A DNA stretch of 64,000 bases from Geitlerinema sp. BBD 1991-9 (GCA_001657325.1 LWRO01000026.1:52851-116850); one strand, 5' to 3'. Shown: positions 17,926-27,530, numbered from the stretch's first letter. A program made the numbers and translations. Notes: generated by a model from the letters alone, not told the origin.

Positions 17926-19347
17926 ATGACTGACTGGAATCGGGTGCGCGAGACGTTCCAAAATGTTTGGGGATACGACGATTTTCGCTATCCTCAAGGA
18001 GAAATCGTCAAAGCCATTCTGCAACAACAAGATACGCTGGTGGTGCTTCCCACGGGAGGCGGAAAATCGATTTGTTTCCAACTTCCGGCATTGTTGCAAA
18101 ATGGTGTGACATTGGTGGTTTCGCCGTTGGTAGCGTTGATGGAAAACCAGGTGAAAGAACTGCTCGATCGATCCCTCCCCGCCGCAACACTCCACAGCGA
18201 ACGATCGAAATATGAAAAGACAGCTACCCTCAAAGCATTAGAACGACAGCAACTGCGCTTATTGTATTTGTCACCGGAAACGCTTCTCAGTCCAAAAGTT
18301 TGGCAAATTCTCTCACAACCGCAGATTGTCGTGAACGGAATGATGCTCGATGAAGCACACTGTTTAGTTCAGTGGGGGGATACCTTTCGTCCGGCGTATC
18401 GACGGTTGGGAGCGGTTCGATCGAGTTTGCTAAAAACCCGTTCTCCTGGAACGCAAATTCCCATCGCCGCATTTACCGCAACCGCCGATCCGGACGCACA
18501 GCGAACGATTCAGGACGTTTTGCAACTTCGATCGCCTCAGCAGTTTTTACAAAATCCCTATCGTCCCAATTTATCGCTGAACGTTCGCCATACTTGTACG
18601 CCTCGCAGTCGAAAACAGCAACTTTTGAAGTTTTTAAACCAGCATCGACAGGAGGCGGGATTGGTTTACGCGAGAACTCGGCGAGATTGCGAAACGCTGG
18701 CGCATTGGTTGCAACAACAGGGATTTGCAACGGCGGCTTATCATGCGGGTTTGGGATCGATCGATCGTCGTCAACTCGAAGATCGATGGTTAGAAGGATC
18801 GTTACAGTTTGTCGTTTGTACCAGTGCCTTTGGCATGGGAATCAATAAGCCGAACGTCCGTTGGGTGTTGCATTACCAAGTACCTGCATTACTGTCAGAA
18901 TACTTGCAAGAAGTCGGACGAGCGGGACGAGATGGAAAACCCTCGATCGCGCTTGCTTTGGTGAGCGAACCGACGGGATGGCTCGATCCCAGCGACAAGC
19001 AACGCCAGCAGTTTTTCCAAAATCGCGAAAACGCGCAAATCCGACGCGCCAAACAGTTGTCGAAACAACTCCCGAAATCGGGAAGTCTGGATGCAGTCAA
19101 GCACGAGTATAAAGATGCAGAAATAGCACTTTCGCTTCTTCATAGTACGGGAAGATTGGCGTGGCGCGATCCGTTTTACTATCAAATTCTCGACGGAAAA
19201 TCTATACCAAATGCGAATACTGATGCCGTTAAGCTAATGGCGAAATATTTCAATACTCGTCGCTGTCGTTGGATGTTTTTGCTCGAAGCATTTGGTTTTA
19301 GAAAGGAGGCGAAACCTTGCGGACACTGCGATCGATGCAAGCGTTAG
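17926..19347 (+). CDS. recQ: RecQ family ATP-dependent DNA helicase
   Basis: A 473-residue superfamily 2 helicase that unwinds DNA 3' to 5' in repair and recombination. Motif I (PTGGGKS) is near residues 41-47. Motif II is DEAH near 142-145. Motif V/VI region includes AFGMGINKPNVRWV and QEVGRAGRDGKPS near 331. The C-terminal zinc-binding residues are reduced to CGHCDRCK at the very end, and the RQC winged helix and HRDC domains are missing, so this is a short RecQ form of the kind seen beside full-length RecQ in cyanobacteria. No frameshift is seen. Confidence 0.9.
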   Translation: MTDWNRVRETFQNVWGYDDFRYPQGEIVKAILQQQDTLVVLPTGGGKSICFQLPALLQNGVTLVVSPLVALMENQVKELLDRSLPAATLHSERSKYEKTATLKALERQQLRLLYLSPETLLSPKVWQILSQPQIVVNGMMLDEAHCLVQWGDTFRPAYRRLGAVRSSLLKTRSPGTQIPIAAFTATADPDAQRTIQDVLQLRSPQQFLQNPYRPNLSLNVRHTCTPRSRKQQLLKFLNQHRQEAGLVYARTRRDCETLAHWLQQQGFATAAYHAGLGSIDRRQLEDRWLEGSLQFVVCTSAFGMGINKPNVRWVLHYQVPALLSEYLQEVGRAGRDGKPSIALALVSEPTGWLDPSDKQRQQFFQNRENAQIRRAKQLSKQLPKSGSLDAVKHEYKDAEIALSLLHSTGRLAWRDPFYYQILDGKSIPNANTDAVKLMAKYFNTRRCRWMFLLEAFGFRKEAKPCGHCDRCKR

Positions 19348-19385
19348 CACCACAGAGACACAGAGGAAACGGAGATTTCTAGATT

Positions 19386-19763
19386 TTATCTTTGAGTGAT
19401 TTTTGAATCAGCACTCATGTAGAGTGTGAGATCTTCGAGAATTTGATGAATAAGTGGTTGTAGAATAGGAATATCTTGTTGGACAGTATCCCACAAAACT
19501 TGAAGATCGACTCCAAAGTATTGATGAATTACTTTATCTCGCATTCCTGCAATGTTGCACCAGGGGACGATGGTATAGCGATCTCGAATAGGTTGGGGGA
19601 TACTTTTTGTTGCTTCGTCAATAATTTCAATGGTGCGAGTGACTGCATAGATAGTACGTCGGTCTTCTTGAAATTACTCGTAAGTGAGATTGGCAACGAA
19701 TTCGTTGGCAGCATCAATATTTTCAAGGATATCTTGAAGGTAGTCAGTTACGTCGCGAATCAC
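19386..19763 (-). pseudogene. HepT-type (DUF86, HEPN) toxin, broken by an in-frame TAA
   Basis: Reading from the GTG at 19763 gives a 125-residue HepT/DUF86 ribonuclease toxin, interrupted once by a TAA at 19674-19676 (codon 30). Before the stop the text is VIRDVTDYLQDILENID...NLTYE; after it, FQEDRRTIYAVTRTIEII resumes in the same frame. The HEPN catalytic motif RDKVIHQY (R-X4-H-X-Y) is intact but lies after the stop. The normal residue at the stop is Glu or Gln in relatives, one base from TAA. The GTG overlaps the antitoxin stop by GTGA, the usual coupling in MntA/HepT pairs. As written the toxin is inactive unless the stop is read through. Confidence 0.85.
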
Positions 19764-20068
19764 AGGTATTTCACCTCAGATAGAATTCGATCGTCGATGT
19801 GAGGCTTGAGTCCCTTTTTCATCACTAGATCGACTTTGATTCCCAGTCGATCGCTCAGTTAGTTTTCGAGTTCGCAGAACGTCAAAAGTCCAAAACGTCG
19901 ATTGGGATGAAATTCGATGAGGATATCGAGATCGCTATTCGGAGTTTGTTCGCCGCGCACGTAGGAACCGAACACACCGAGTTCAGTAATTCCATAGAGT
20001 TCTTTGAGTTCGGGGAGGATTTGGTGGAGTCGATCGACTGCTCGATCGAGAGTTGTTGAAGATGACAT
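19760..20068 (-). pseudogene. MntA-type nucleotidyltransferase antitoxin, broken by an in-frame TAA
   Basis: The full frame is 102 codons of a minimal nucleotidyltransferase antitoxin of the MntA/HepT (type VII) system, which silences HepT by AMPylation. The catalytic block is intact: GVFGSYVRGEQTPNSDLDILIEF, with GS and the DxD pair. A TAA at 19859-19861 follows ...FCELEN, after which LSDRLGIKVDLVMKKGLKP continues in frame to the TGA at 19760, which overlaps the toxin GTG. The stretch after the stop matches the normal family C-terminus, so the gene is a full-length antitoxin with one nonsense codon, leaving 69 residues. Confidence 0.85.
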
Positions 20069-20298
20069 GAGTTTGATTAAGTGGTAAGTAGGTCAGGGTA
20101 AAAACAAGCCGCCGCTATTTTCGACCGAGAAGCCTCAAACCACTATCACTACTAGATTTGAGTCGCTTTACATTCCGATACATAATGCACGAAATTTACC
20201 TTGGTCTACTTAACTGGTTAACGAAAATCTCGAACCTATTTAGATTTGTGGAAAAGGAGGCGATCGCAAATCTAAAAAAAATTTGTAGCCTTTATATG

Positions 20299-22644
20299 CT
20301 AAACTTCACAAATCTCGACGCGAGAGAAGAGATACTTCACCCACCACTCCCACTCATGTACAACACGCCCCACGCACCACAAACCAACCAAAACCAACGG
20401 GAGGTGTCCCACCGGAGCTGTGAGGTCAAGGGTTGCATCTTTGTGGTATAACCAATCTCCTTCCTTACGCCACCCTACACGATTGCCAAAAGCGTTCCAG
20501 ATTTTTTCATCGTACTCTCTTGTGCCGTCCAGACTTTGATAAATTTCCTTCTGGACACTAAAGCCAAACTTCCCGTTACTGTAATTGACCCAAAGTCGAT
20601 CGATAATTCGTAAATCGTCGCAGGGAAAATCATCAATCTCTGAAATGTCGAGATATCCTTTCTTGTCTCGATCTCCCACCTCCAACATCACGCGCCAGGT
20701 TTCTAAATCAGCTTCTTTCCACTGTCCAGTTTGCAAATAGTACGCCAGCTTAAAGTATCGGGGCTGTACTTTTGCAGCAAATTCAAAGTTCTCTGCATCG
20801 AGAGGAGCAAGCGGCTCGTTGAGTTTTTCGAGTAACGCCTTTTGTACATCTGGCTGCATTTCAGCTCGATCGCGCCAAAAATCACAGGCGAGAACCAGTT
20901 TTTCAAACGTGGGTTGATCTAAAATAGATCGTACTAGATTCGTAGCGTTAGCATAAGCAGCATACAAGCGCATTGTTTCTGCCCACCAAGACATTTGTTC
21001 GGGATTATGTAATCGCTCGATTGGTTTATCTTCCTGATGAGTAGTTTGAATTTCAACGGCTGCCAAATATTCTTGAAAACTCAAATGTGCAAGTTCATAG
21101 GTATCTTCACATTCTTTCGCCACTAAGGCATCGATAGCTTGCAGTCGCTTTAAAAACTGCTCGGAGGTCAACTGGTTTCCGGGGAAGTTTGCCAATTTTG
21201 TATCTAAAATTGGCTGAGCTTCTGCAAGAGTAAACTGTTGCGTCTTCCGACACATTAGATCGAGGGCTAAAGGTTGTAAAATCGATCGTTTTTGACTCGC
21301 TGTCAGCACATCTGGAAGACCTTTTGCTCGTTGGCGTTTTTCTAAGAGCACCTGACAAATTTCGTCATACAATTCGATGCGTTTGAATGGGAGTCGATCG
21401 AACCGCCGATGTACCGTCGCAATCATCGTTAGCAGCAAAGGATTGCTGGCCATATCCCGCAAGGCTTCATGACCTTGGATTTCTGCAAGTAGGCGTTTCA
21501 CTTGTCGATCGGCATCTTCCCAAACTCCCAAATCGACTTCTCGCCTCTGGCTTTTGGCTTCGCTTTCCACGTACCAGTTTTGTACGAACTCCTCAATTTG
21601 TTCTTCCGTCAGGGGTTGAACTTCTAACACCTGAACGTCTTCTTGAAGCTTAGCTTCATCGTATCCCAGAGGACGAGACGTCAAAATAAAAGCAGTTTCG
21701 TCATATTCGTACATTTGTCGATCGACCCAACGGCTCACCTGCTGACGTTCCGTTCGATCGGCAATTTCATCGAGTCCATCTAACAGAATCAGACAATGAT
21801 GAGCGCGAAGTTTTCGATCGAACCACCCTTTAGGGGGTTCCAGCGGTTGAGTTCGTTGCAGTTCTTGCACCCATTGAGTCAAAAGATCGGCGAGAGAAAG
21901 ATCGGGATTTTTCAAAATGTACCCATGAATATCTCGCAGGTAGAGTAAGACGGGGATAAAGTTGGGGGCGTTGGGATGCAGTCGTCGAGGTTTTCCGAGA
22001 GCATACATTAACGTGATATAGCGCATGAGCGTCGTTTTTCCAGACCCCGGTGCGCCCAAAATCGCCAATCGCCGATAGTTGGGTTCTCCGCGCATCACTG
22101 CTAAGAAATCACCGATCGTCAGCCTGTCACGAGAAAGGGCTTCATCCTCTCGGTTTTTCCGCAACAGGTTGGGGGAAACCTCCGCTAAACTTCTCGATAC
22201 GACGTTAACGGTGACGATCGACTGTTGAAGACTGCAAATTCGTTCTTTATCCAGTCCGTGAGCTTCAAAGTTGCGACAGAGATAGTCAAGACGCTTGTAA
22301 TACTTGCCTTTGAAATCGGACGTGACTTCCCACCAAAATTGAATGAGAGGTAGAGTAAGGGATTGTAAAAGGTTGCGAAACAGCGCCAGGAAAAAGTAGA
22401 CGAGCTTAAACAGACCTTTAGCGGATGCTGTCCCCATTTTTTCCATTTCCTGTTCGGCTTCTGCCATGAACGCACCGCTGAATTTAGCCCACAACAGGCT
22501 GCAACCTGTGAAAAAAGAGGAAATGGCGGTTTGCGTCACCTCTTGCTGAAGCAGAGATTCAATGGTACTCACCGCCCCGATTCCAAACGGAGTCCACGTG
22601 ACCAGGGCTTGCAGGAACTTAGGTGTCGATTTCGGTTGTGCCAT
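20299..22644 (-). CDS. NACHT NTPase fused to a C-terminal GUN4 domain
   Basis: A 781-residue STAND-type protein. A hydrophobic N-terminal region (FKLVYFFLALFRNLLQSL, about 80-105) may be membrane-associated. The NACHT core has Walker A GAPGSGKTT near 198 and Walker B LILLDGLDEIADR near 285, then a sensor region (FILTSRPLGYDEAKL) and a helical winged region ending in FQEYLAA. The C-terminal GUN4 domain (about 630-750) is recognisable by FPCDDLRIIDRLWVNYSNG, FGFSVQKEIYQSL and NRVGWRKEGDW. A hydrophobic tail follows. GUN4 domains bind Mg-porphyrins; NACHT proteins act as oligomerising switches in signalling and phage defence. The frame is open to 22896, but that extension crosses the desC terminator; the ATG at 22644 is preferred. 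Confidence 0.88.
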   Translation of the reverse strand: MAQPKSTPKFLQALVTWTPFGIGAVSTIESLLQQEVTQTAISSFFTGCSLLWAKFSGAFMAEAEQEMEKMGTASAKGLFKLVYFFLALFRNLLQSLTLPLIQFWWEVTSDFKGKYYKRLDYLCRNFEAHGLDKERICSLQQSIVTVNVVSRSLAEVSPNLLRKNREDEALSRDRLTIGDFLAVMRGEPNYRRLAILGAPGSGKTTLMRYITLMYALGKPRRLHPNAPNFIPVLLYLRDIHGYILKNPDLSLADLLTQWVQELQRTQPLEPPKGWFDRKLRAHHCLILLDGLDEIADRTERQQVSRWVDRQMYEYDETAFILTSRPLGYDEAKLQEDVQVLEVQPLTEEQIEEFVQNWYVESEAKSQRREVDLGVWEDADRQVKRLLAEIQGHEALRDMASNPLLLTMIATVHRRFDRLPFKRIELYDEICQVLLEKRQRAKGLPDVLTASQKRSILQPLALDLMCRKTQQFTLAEAQPILDTKLANFPGNQLTSEQFLKRLQAIDALVAKECEDTYELAHLSFQEYLAAVEIQTTHQEDKPIERLHNPEQMSWWAETMRLYAAYANATNLVRSILDQPTFEKLVLACDFWRDRAEMQPDVQKALLEKLNEPLAPLDAENFEFAAKVQPRYFKLAYYLQTGQWKEADLETWRVMLEVGDRDKKGYLDISEIDDFPCDDLRIIDRLWVNYSNGKFGFSVQKEIYQSLDGTREYDEKIWNAFGNRVGWRKEGDWLYHKDATLDLTAPVGHLPLVLVGLWCVGRVVHEWEWWVKYLFSRVEICEV

Positions 22645-22787
22645 ACTCGATCTCGAGTCGATCGGAATTTTCCCTTCAGTATATTGGGGTGCTGGATTTG
22701 CTCGAGATCGACCCTGCACGCACAACCCAGTTTGAAGGAACTTCCCATACACCGTCATAGACGCTTGGCGAACGAGAACCCCCATAG

Positions 22788-22816
22788 AAAAACCCGGCTT
22801 CACGTGAAACCGGGTT
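22788..22816 (-). terminator. Hairpin terminator after desC
   Basis: On the minus strand AACCCGGTTTCAC pairs with GTGAAGCCGGGTT (one wobble), then a T-run. It ends desC transcription and separates it from the NACHT-GUN4 gene. Confidence 0.85.
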
Positions 22817-22843
22817 GCTCGAACGATATATCCGAAGTCGGAT

Positions 22844-23695
22844 TTAGCCAGAAATTGGCTGTGCGTCTTTGGGTGGAAGTTTGACTTTCGTTGCAAAACC
22901 GAGAGCTTTGAGCAAGCTAATCGTCATCCATGTCAAATCGACTTCCCACCAGTTCAAACCGTGACGAGCAGAATACTGGAAGGCGTGGTGGTTGTTGTGC
23001 CAACCTTCACCGTAAGTGACTAATGCCACCCACCAGCAATTGCGAGAACCATCACCGGATTCGTAAGAGCGATATCCACATTGATGAGTTGCACTGTTAA
23101 CGAACCACGTGCAGTGGAACACCACAACAACGCGAACGAAAATACCCCAGACGACAAAGGAGATCCCGTTGCCGATAAAATATTCGCCAAGGAAATACAG
23201 GAGTACACCTAATGCGATTTGAAGGGGAATAAAATATTTTTGAAAAAACTGATAGACGGGATCGTCGACCATATCTTGGGTGAATTTGGGGAGTTCCTCT
23301 CTGGCTGGAATGTCATGTAACATCCAACCGACATGGCTCCACCAGAATCCCAAGTGAGAATTATGGGGATCTTTTTCGGTATCCGAGTATTTGTGGTGAA
23401 TGCGGTGCATTCCAATCCAGTCAATCGGGCCGGACTGACAGGAGAGCGTCCCACAAAACAGGAAAAAGTATTCAAGCAGTTTGGGAAGTTGGAAGCTGCG
23501 GTGGCTGATCAAACGATGCCATCCGAGCGTAATTCCCAAACCGCCAGTAAACCAGTGTAAAAAGACGGCAACGCCAACCGCCGCCCAGCTAAAGGTACTT
23601 GGGAAAAACGCCAAACACGCCACCAAGTGAAGTGCGCCAATCCAGAGAATGGCATACCAATTCAGTGGCAGTTTTTGAGTTTGTGCTACTGTCAT
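22844..23695 (-). CDS. desC: Acyl-lipid delta-9 desaturase
   Basis: A 283-residue membrane desaturase that introduces the first double bond (delta-9) into fatty acids of membrane lipids, using ferredoxin and O2. All three histidine boxes are present: HRLISH at 60-65, HRIHH at 97-101 and HNNHH at 233-237. Four hydrophobic helices span the membrane around them. It is the entry enzyme of the desaturation pathway and is often cold-regulated in cyanobacteria, though no specific operator is visible. Divergent from the lyase gene at 23817, sharing a ~120-bp promoter region. Confidence 0.95.
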   Translation of the reverse strand: MTVAQTQKLPLNWYAILWIGALHLVACLAFFPSTFSWAAVGVAVFLHWFTGGLGITLGWHRLISHRSFQLPKLLEYFFLFCGTLSCQSGPIDWIGMHRIHHKYSDTEKDPHNSHLGFWWSHVGWMLHDIPAREELPKFTQDMVDDPVYQFFQKYFIPLQIALGVLLYFLGEYFIGNGISFVVWGIFVRVVVVFHCTWFVNSATHQCGYRSYESGDGSRNCWWVALVTYGEGWHNNHHAFQYSARHGLNWWEVDLTWMTISLLKALGFATKVKLPPKDAQPISG

Positions 23696-23816
23696 GCAGT
23701 GACCTCGAACGATGCTAATTGTTGGATCGACCTGTTGGATCGTATCAAAATATGGGGAAAAAGCGGTAAAGTGGATTTTTTAGTTTCGCTATTTACCCGA
23801 ATCTCGCCCGTATTCT

Positions 23817-25046
23817 ATGAATCTTCAGATTGATTTAACCCAGGTCGATCGATCTTTAAGAAATGTCTTTACAGAGATCGACACTAAAGTCAAGCAAAAC
23901 TTGACACGGGTGCTGAACGCCTATCGCGAGCATCGAGTAGGCGTTCGTCATTTCGCCAGTGTCTCGGGATACGGCCACGACGACTTGGGACGAGACACGC
24001 TCGATCGTGTGTTCGCCCAGGTTCTGCAAGCGGAGTCTGCCATCGTGCGCGTGCAGATGGTATCCGGCACACACGCGATCGCCTGTGCGCTTTACGGTGT
24101 CTTGCGTCCCGGTGACGAAATGCTCTCTGTGGTTGGGGAACCCTACGATACGCTCGAAGAAGTCATCGGCGTGCGGGGTAGCGGACAGGGTTCGCTGATG
24201 GAATACGGGGTTCAATATCGCGTTTTGCCTCTGACCAGTGCGGGAACCATCGATTGGGAAGCACTGACAACGGCAGTCAAACCCGAAACGCGGCTAGTGT
24301 TAATCCAACGATCGCGCGGGTATTCTTGGCGCGAAAGCCTCTCGGTTGATGATATCGCAAAAATCGTCCGTCTGGTAAAACAGCAGAATCCCAACACGAT
24401 CTGCTTTGTCGATAATTGCTACGGTGAATTTGTCGAAGATCGCGAACCCACCGCAGTTGGAGCGGATTTGATGGCGGGGTCGCTGATTAAAAATCCCGGC
24501 GGAACGATCGTGACGGCTGGTGGATACGTAGCCGGACGGTCAGATTTGGTGGAAGCGGCCGCCTGTCGCCTGACTGCACCGGGCATTGGCAGTTCGGGAG
24601 GGGCGACCTTCGAGCAAAACCGCCTGTTGTTTCAAGGGCTTTTCCTCGCACCGCAGATGGTCGGCGAAGCGATTAAGGGAACGTATTTAGTCGCTCACAC
24701 GTTTGATAAGTTGGGCTATCGGGTCAACCCACTCCCCGATCGACCCCGACGCGATACGATTCAAGCGATCGAGTTAGGATCTCCCGAAAAACTCGTCGCT
24801 TTTTGTCGCGCCATTCAACGCTATTCACCCGTTGACTCTTATCTCGACCCCGTTCCGGCCGAAATGCCGGGATATGAAAGTCAGTTGGTCATGGCGGGGG
24901 GGACGTTTATTGATGGAAGTACGTCAGAGTTCTCCGCAGACGGGCCGCTACGAGAACCTTACATCGCGTTTTGTCAGGGAGGAACCCACTGGACGCACGT
25001 GGCGATTGCGTTGGAAGCGGCGATCGAGGCTGTCGGTACGGCTTGA
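23817..25046 (+). CDS. PLP-dependent lyase, methionine gamma-lyase-like (aluminium-resistance family)
   Basis: A 409-residue fold-type I PLP enzyme of the family annotated as Met_gamma_lyase or aluminium-resistance protein. Visible: a family-typical VSGYGHDDLGRD segment near residue 50, the PLP-ring region QMVSGTHAIACALYG, the PLP-binding Asp in CFVDNCYGEF, and the Schiff-base lysine in AGSLIKNPGGT near 225. The family is related to cystathionine gamma-synthases, but its substrate is uncertain. Cytoplasmic, monocistronic, followed by a GC-rich hairpin and T-run at 25183. Confidence 0.88.
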   Translation: MNLQIDLTQVDRSLRNVFTEIDTKVKQNLTRVLNAYREHRVGVRHFASVSGYGHDDLGRDTLDRVFAQVLQAESAIVRVQMVSGTHAIACALYGVLRPGDEMLSVVGEPYDTLEEVIGVRGSGQGSLMEYGVQYRVLPLTSAGTIDWEALTTAVKPETRLVLIQRSRGYSWRESLSVDDIAKIVRLVKQQNPNTICFVDNCYGEFVEDREPTAVGADLMAGSLIKNPGGTIVTAGGYVAGRSDLVEAAACRLTAPGIGSSGGATFEQNRLLFQGLFLAPQMVGEAIKGTYLVAHTFDKLGYRVNPLPDRPRRDTIQAIELGSPEKLVAFCRAIQRYSPVDSYLDPVPAEMPGYESQLVMAGGTFIDGSTSEFSADGPLREPYIAFCQGGTHWTHVAIALEAAIEAVGTA

Positions 25047-25182
25047 AATCCAAGTGCGGCCGCCGTTGGGGTTGGAGTTTGACGACGTTTCCCAGTGAGG
25101 CTACTCGGAAAAACGTTCAGACTTTCCGGAATCCTCCACCGTTGAAAAGGAGGACATAGAGGTAGATGCACCCTGATGGTTC

Positions 25183-25214
25183 GCCTCGACCCGATCTCCG
25201 GGCCGGGGCTTTTA
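25183..25214 (+). terminator. GC-rich hairpin terminator after the PLP lyase
   Basis: GCCTCGACCCG pairs with the following CCGGGCCGGGGC (one mismatch, one wobble), then a T-run. It lies about 140 bp past the stop, so the transcript has a long 3' leader or a second element precedes it. Confidence 0.6.
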
Positions 25215-25220
25215 CTATTT

Positions 25221-25258
25221 TTGTTTTGGTTTTGTTTTTTTGTTTTGGTTTTGTTTTT
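25221..25258. repeat. Tandem duplication of a 19-bp T/G unit
   Basis: TTGTTTTGGTTTTGTTTTT occurs twice head to tail with no mismatch, made only of T and G on the plus strand. Typical of recent slippage in low-complexity sequence downstream of a terminator. Confidence 0.8.
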
Positions 25259-25356
25259 TGTGATGTTTTAGGCGATTTTGTGGGTTTATCCAGCTTGGTA
25301 ATTTTTGGGGTTTGTCATTTGGCTGGAATTTGCCGAAACGGCTTTATCGCATCGTT

Positions 25357-25770
25357 TTATAGGGGAAGGTGAAACCAACGCCGCAAACTATTGGTCAGTC
25401 GATCGATCGCCGTGAGCTGTTCAGTCCATACTGCACCGCTTTCCTGCCACTCGCGCACGAGGAGACGACCCAACGGTGTGAGTCGAAAACTGTCGGTAAT
25501 GCCCTGTCCGTCCACTTCACGGCGCAAGACTCCCACGCTAATCAGCCACAGTAACTCATCTTCAACGCTGAGTTCGGGAATGGGAGTCGCAATGTAGCCG
25601 GCTTGCACGCCAGACATTCCCGCAATCTTGCCGAGAAATACGCCTTTGTCACGCAGGGCAGTGTAGAGTGGAAGCTGAAACGGCGCACAACGAACCGCAC
25701 GTCTGGCTCGATTTAAGGTCGCATCCGAATATTGAGCGGAAGGCGATATTTTGGGATTAGTGACAGTCAT
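25357..25770 (-). CDS. Npun_F0494 family protein
   Basis: A 137-residue protein of the cyanobacterial Npun_F0494 family. The recognisable core is the run ATLNRARRAVRCAPFQLPLYTALRDKGV (in two halves), ELLWLISVGVLRREVDGQG and ITDSFRLTPLGRLLVREWQ. The latter looks like a winged-helix-type unit. The family has no established function. The frame is open upstream to 25953, but the ATG at 25770 gives the usual family start (MTVTNPKI); the extra 61 residues do not look like coding sequence. It is divergent from trhO. Confidence 0.82.
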   Translation of the reverse strand: MTVTNPKISPSAQYSDATLNRARRAVRCAPFQLPLYTALRDKGVFLGKIAGMSGVQAGYIATPIPELSVEDELLWLISVGVLRREVDGQGITDSFRLTPLGRLLVREWQESGAVWTEQLTAIDRLTNSLRRWFHLPL

Positions 25771-25958
25771 AGCTTTTGTGCGTGGAGTGAGTGGAGCGGT
25801 GGCAAGAAGAGGAGATCCCTTCAAAGCCGAGTTTTGGACGAAATTTTTGTAAATATTGTAAACGAAATCGCAAACACAACAGTCGATCTCTGTCAAAATG
25901 ATAGATTGCATAATAGATTGCCCATTACTAATCAACCGAGTCGATCGCCGCAATTCCG

Positions 25959-26849
25959 ATGAGTGTTATCGTTGCCACGTTTTATAAATTCGTTCAGTTT
26001 CCCGATTTTGCCGAACAGCGAGAACCGTTGCTCGAGTTTTGCCGCGATCGACAGGTGAAAGGGACGATTTTACTGGCAGAAGAAGGGATTAACGCCACGA
26101 TTGCCGGATCTCGCTCGGGAGTGGATGCCGTGTTGGCACGATTGCGTCGAGATCCTCGATTTGCGGATTTAGAACACAAGGAGTCAATAGCGGAGAAACC
26201 GCCGTTCGATCGAATGAAAGTTCGCCTCAAACGGGAAATCGTCACCCTCGGACAACCGAACATCGATCCCAAACATCGTGTTGGAACCTACGTTCCGCCG
26301 CAACAGTGGAATCAAATTATTGCCGATCCCGAGACGATCTCGATCGACACCCGCAACGATTACGAATTCGCGATCGGTTCGTTTAAAGGTGCGAAAAATC
26401 CAAACACTCGATCGTTTCGAGAATTCCCTGAATACGTCAAACAGAACCTCGATCCGAGCAAACATAAAAAAGTCGCGATGTTTTGCACTGGAGGAATTCG
26501 TTGTGAAAAAGCAACGTCTTACCTCTTGGAACAAGGTTTTGAAGAGGTTTACCATCTCCAAGGTGGGATTTTGAAATATTTAGAAGAAGTTCCTGAAGGA
26601 GAAAGCCTTTGGGAAGGGGAATGTTTCGTATTCGACGATCGAATTGCCGTCAAACATGGTTTAGAGCGGGGAAGTTATGAAATGTGTCGCAGCTGCGGAC
26701 ATCCCCTTTCCCAAGACGACAAAACCTCACCGAAGTATGAAGACGGTATTACTTGCCCTCATTGCTACGACAGTCTCACGGAAGAAAAGCGCCGTCGTCA
26801 AATGGCGCGAAAACAACAGTTTAAGCACTCCGCAAATTCGAGCCCGTAA
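25959..26849 (+). CDS. trhO: tRNA uridine(34) hydroxylase, rhodanese-fold
   Basis: A 296-residue YceA/TrhO protein. TrhO uses O2 to hydroxylate uridine-34 in tRNA anticodons, giving ho5U on the way to cmo5U/mo5U modification. The N-terminal ferredoxin-like domain shows [15 protein letters not shown]. The rhodanese domain starts with [10 protein letters not shown] and holds the catalytic Cys in [14 protein letters not shown]-terminal zinc-type CXXC pair is seen (CRSCG and CPHC). Full length, soluble. It starts just 5 bp past the ORF shadow of its divergent neighbour. Monocistronic. Confidence 0.94.
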   Translation: MSVIVATFYKFVQFPDFAEQREPLLEFCRDRQVKGTILLAEEGINATIAGSRSGVDAVLARLRRDPRFADLEHKESIAEKPPFDRMKVRLKREIVTLGQPNIDPKHRVGTYVPPQQWNQIIADPETISIDTRNDYEFAIGSFKGAKNPNTRSFREFPEYVKQNLDPSKHKKVAMFCTGGIRCEKATSYLLEQGFEEVYHLQGGILKYLEEVPEGESLWEGECFVFDDRIAVKHGLERGSYEMCRSCGHPLSQDDKTSPKYEDGITCPHCYDSLTEEKRRRQMARKQQFKHSANSSP

Positions 26850-26929
26850 AGAGAAAAAATAGATTTACTGGTGTGAATTCGAGAAAAATAAAGATAAAAT
26901 CAAAATAAGAGAATTACGAAACTCGGAGC

Positions 26930-27508
26930 ATGGTCGTTGCAGCCGAATCTGAACTCTTGAGCTTTGAGGAATATTGCCAACTCGGCGATTCAGATTGTCG
27001 CTACGAACTCTTCAACGGAGCATTGCGCTTGATGAATCCGCCAAGCGTAGATCGTTTCTTCATCGCAAAATTCCTAGAACAGCTATTTGAAGTGGAAATC
27101 CAGCGAGTGCAGAGACCTTGGACTTGTTTTCAAGGGGTTGGAGTACGGACAGGCGTTCGTAAGTCTCGAATCCCCGATCTCTCAGTGGTTTCCCTCGATT
27201 CAGCCTTAGAACTTTGGGGAAAATCGGCGGTGTTTGAAACGCCACCGTTTCTCGTCGTGGAAATTGTCAGTCCCAATTCTGCGACGGACGACTATCACGC
27301 CAAGCGTTCGGAATACGGCTCGATCGAGATTCCAGAATACTGGATTGTCGATCCTTCTGAAACAACAGTGATGGTATTGTTGCTAGAACAGGGATTTTAC
27401 GAGGAAGCGGTGTACAAGGGTGACGAATCTATCTCGTCGGTAATGTTCCCTGAGTTGAATATGACGGCAAATCAGATTTTGACAGTTGGGGGAAGGTTTC
27501 AGCAATAA
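26930..27508 (+). CDS. Uma2 family (DUF820) putative endonuclease
   Basis: A 192-residue Uma2/DUF820 protein, a PD-(D/E)XK-like fold that is heavily expanded in cyanobacteria. Visible: the N-terminal LSFEEYCQLGDSDCRYELFNGALRLM block, the PDLSVVS segment with the catalytic Asp, and the FLVVEIVSPNSATDDYHAKRSEY block with the Glu and Lys. IPEYWIVDP follows, as usual for the family. Biological role is unknown; many copies are linked to mobile or accessory regions. An AT-rich 80-bp leader precedes it. Confidence 0.9.
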   Translation: MVVAAESELLSFEEYCQLGDSDCRYELFNGALRLMNPPSVDRFFIAKFLEQLFEVEIQRVQRPWTCFQGVGVRTGVRKSRIPDLSVVSLDSALELWGKSAVFETPPFLVVEIVSPNSATDDYHAKRSEYGSIEIPEYWIVDPSETTVMVLLLEQGFYEEAVYKGDESISSVMFPELNMTANQILTVGGRFQQ

Positions 27509-27530
27509 GCTATAACGCCTATCGATGAAA

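Noticed and set aside
20158..20451. 97-codon plus-strand frame
   Set aside because: Overlaps the 3' end of the NACHT-GUN4 gene antisense and lacks motifs.
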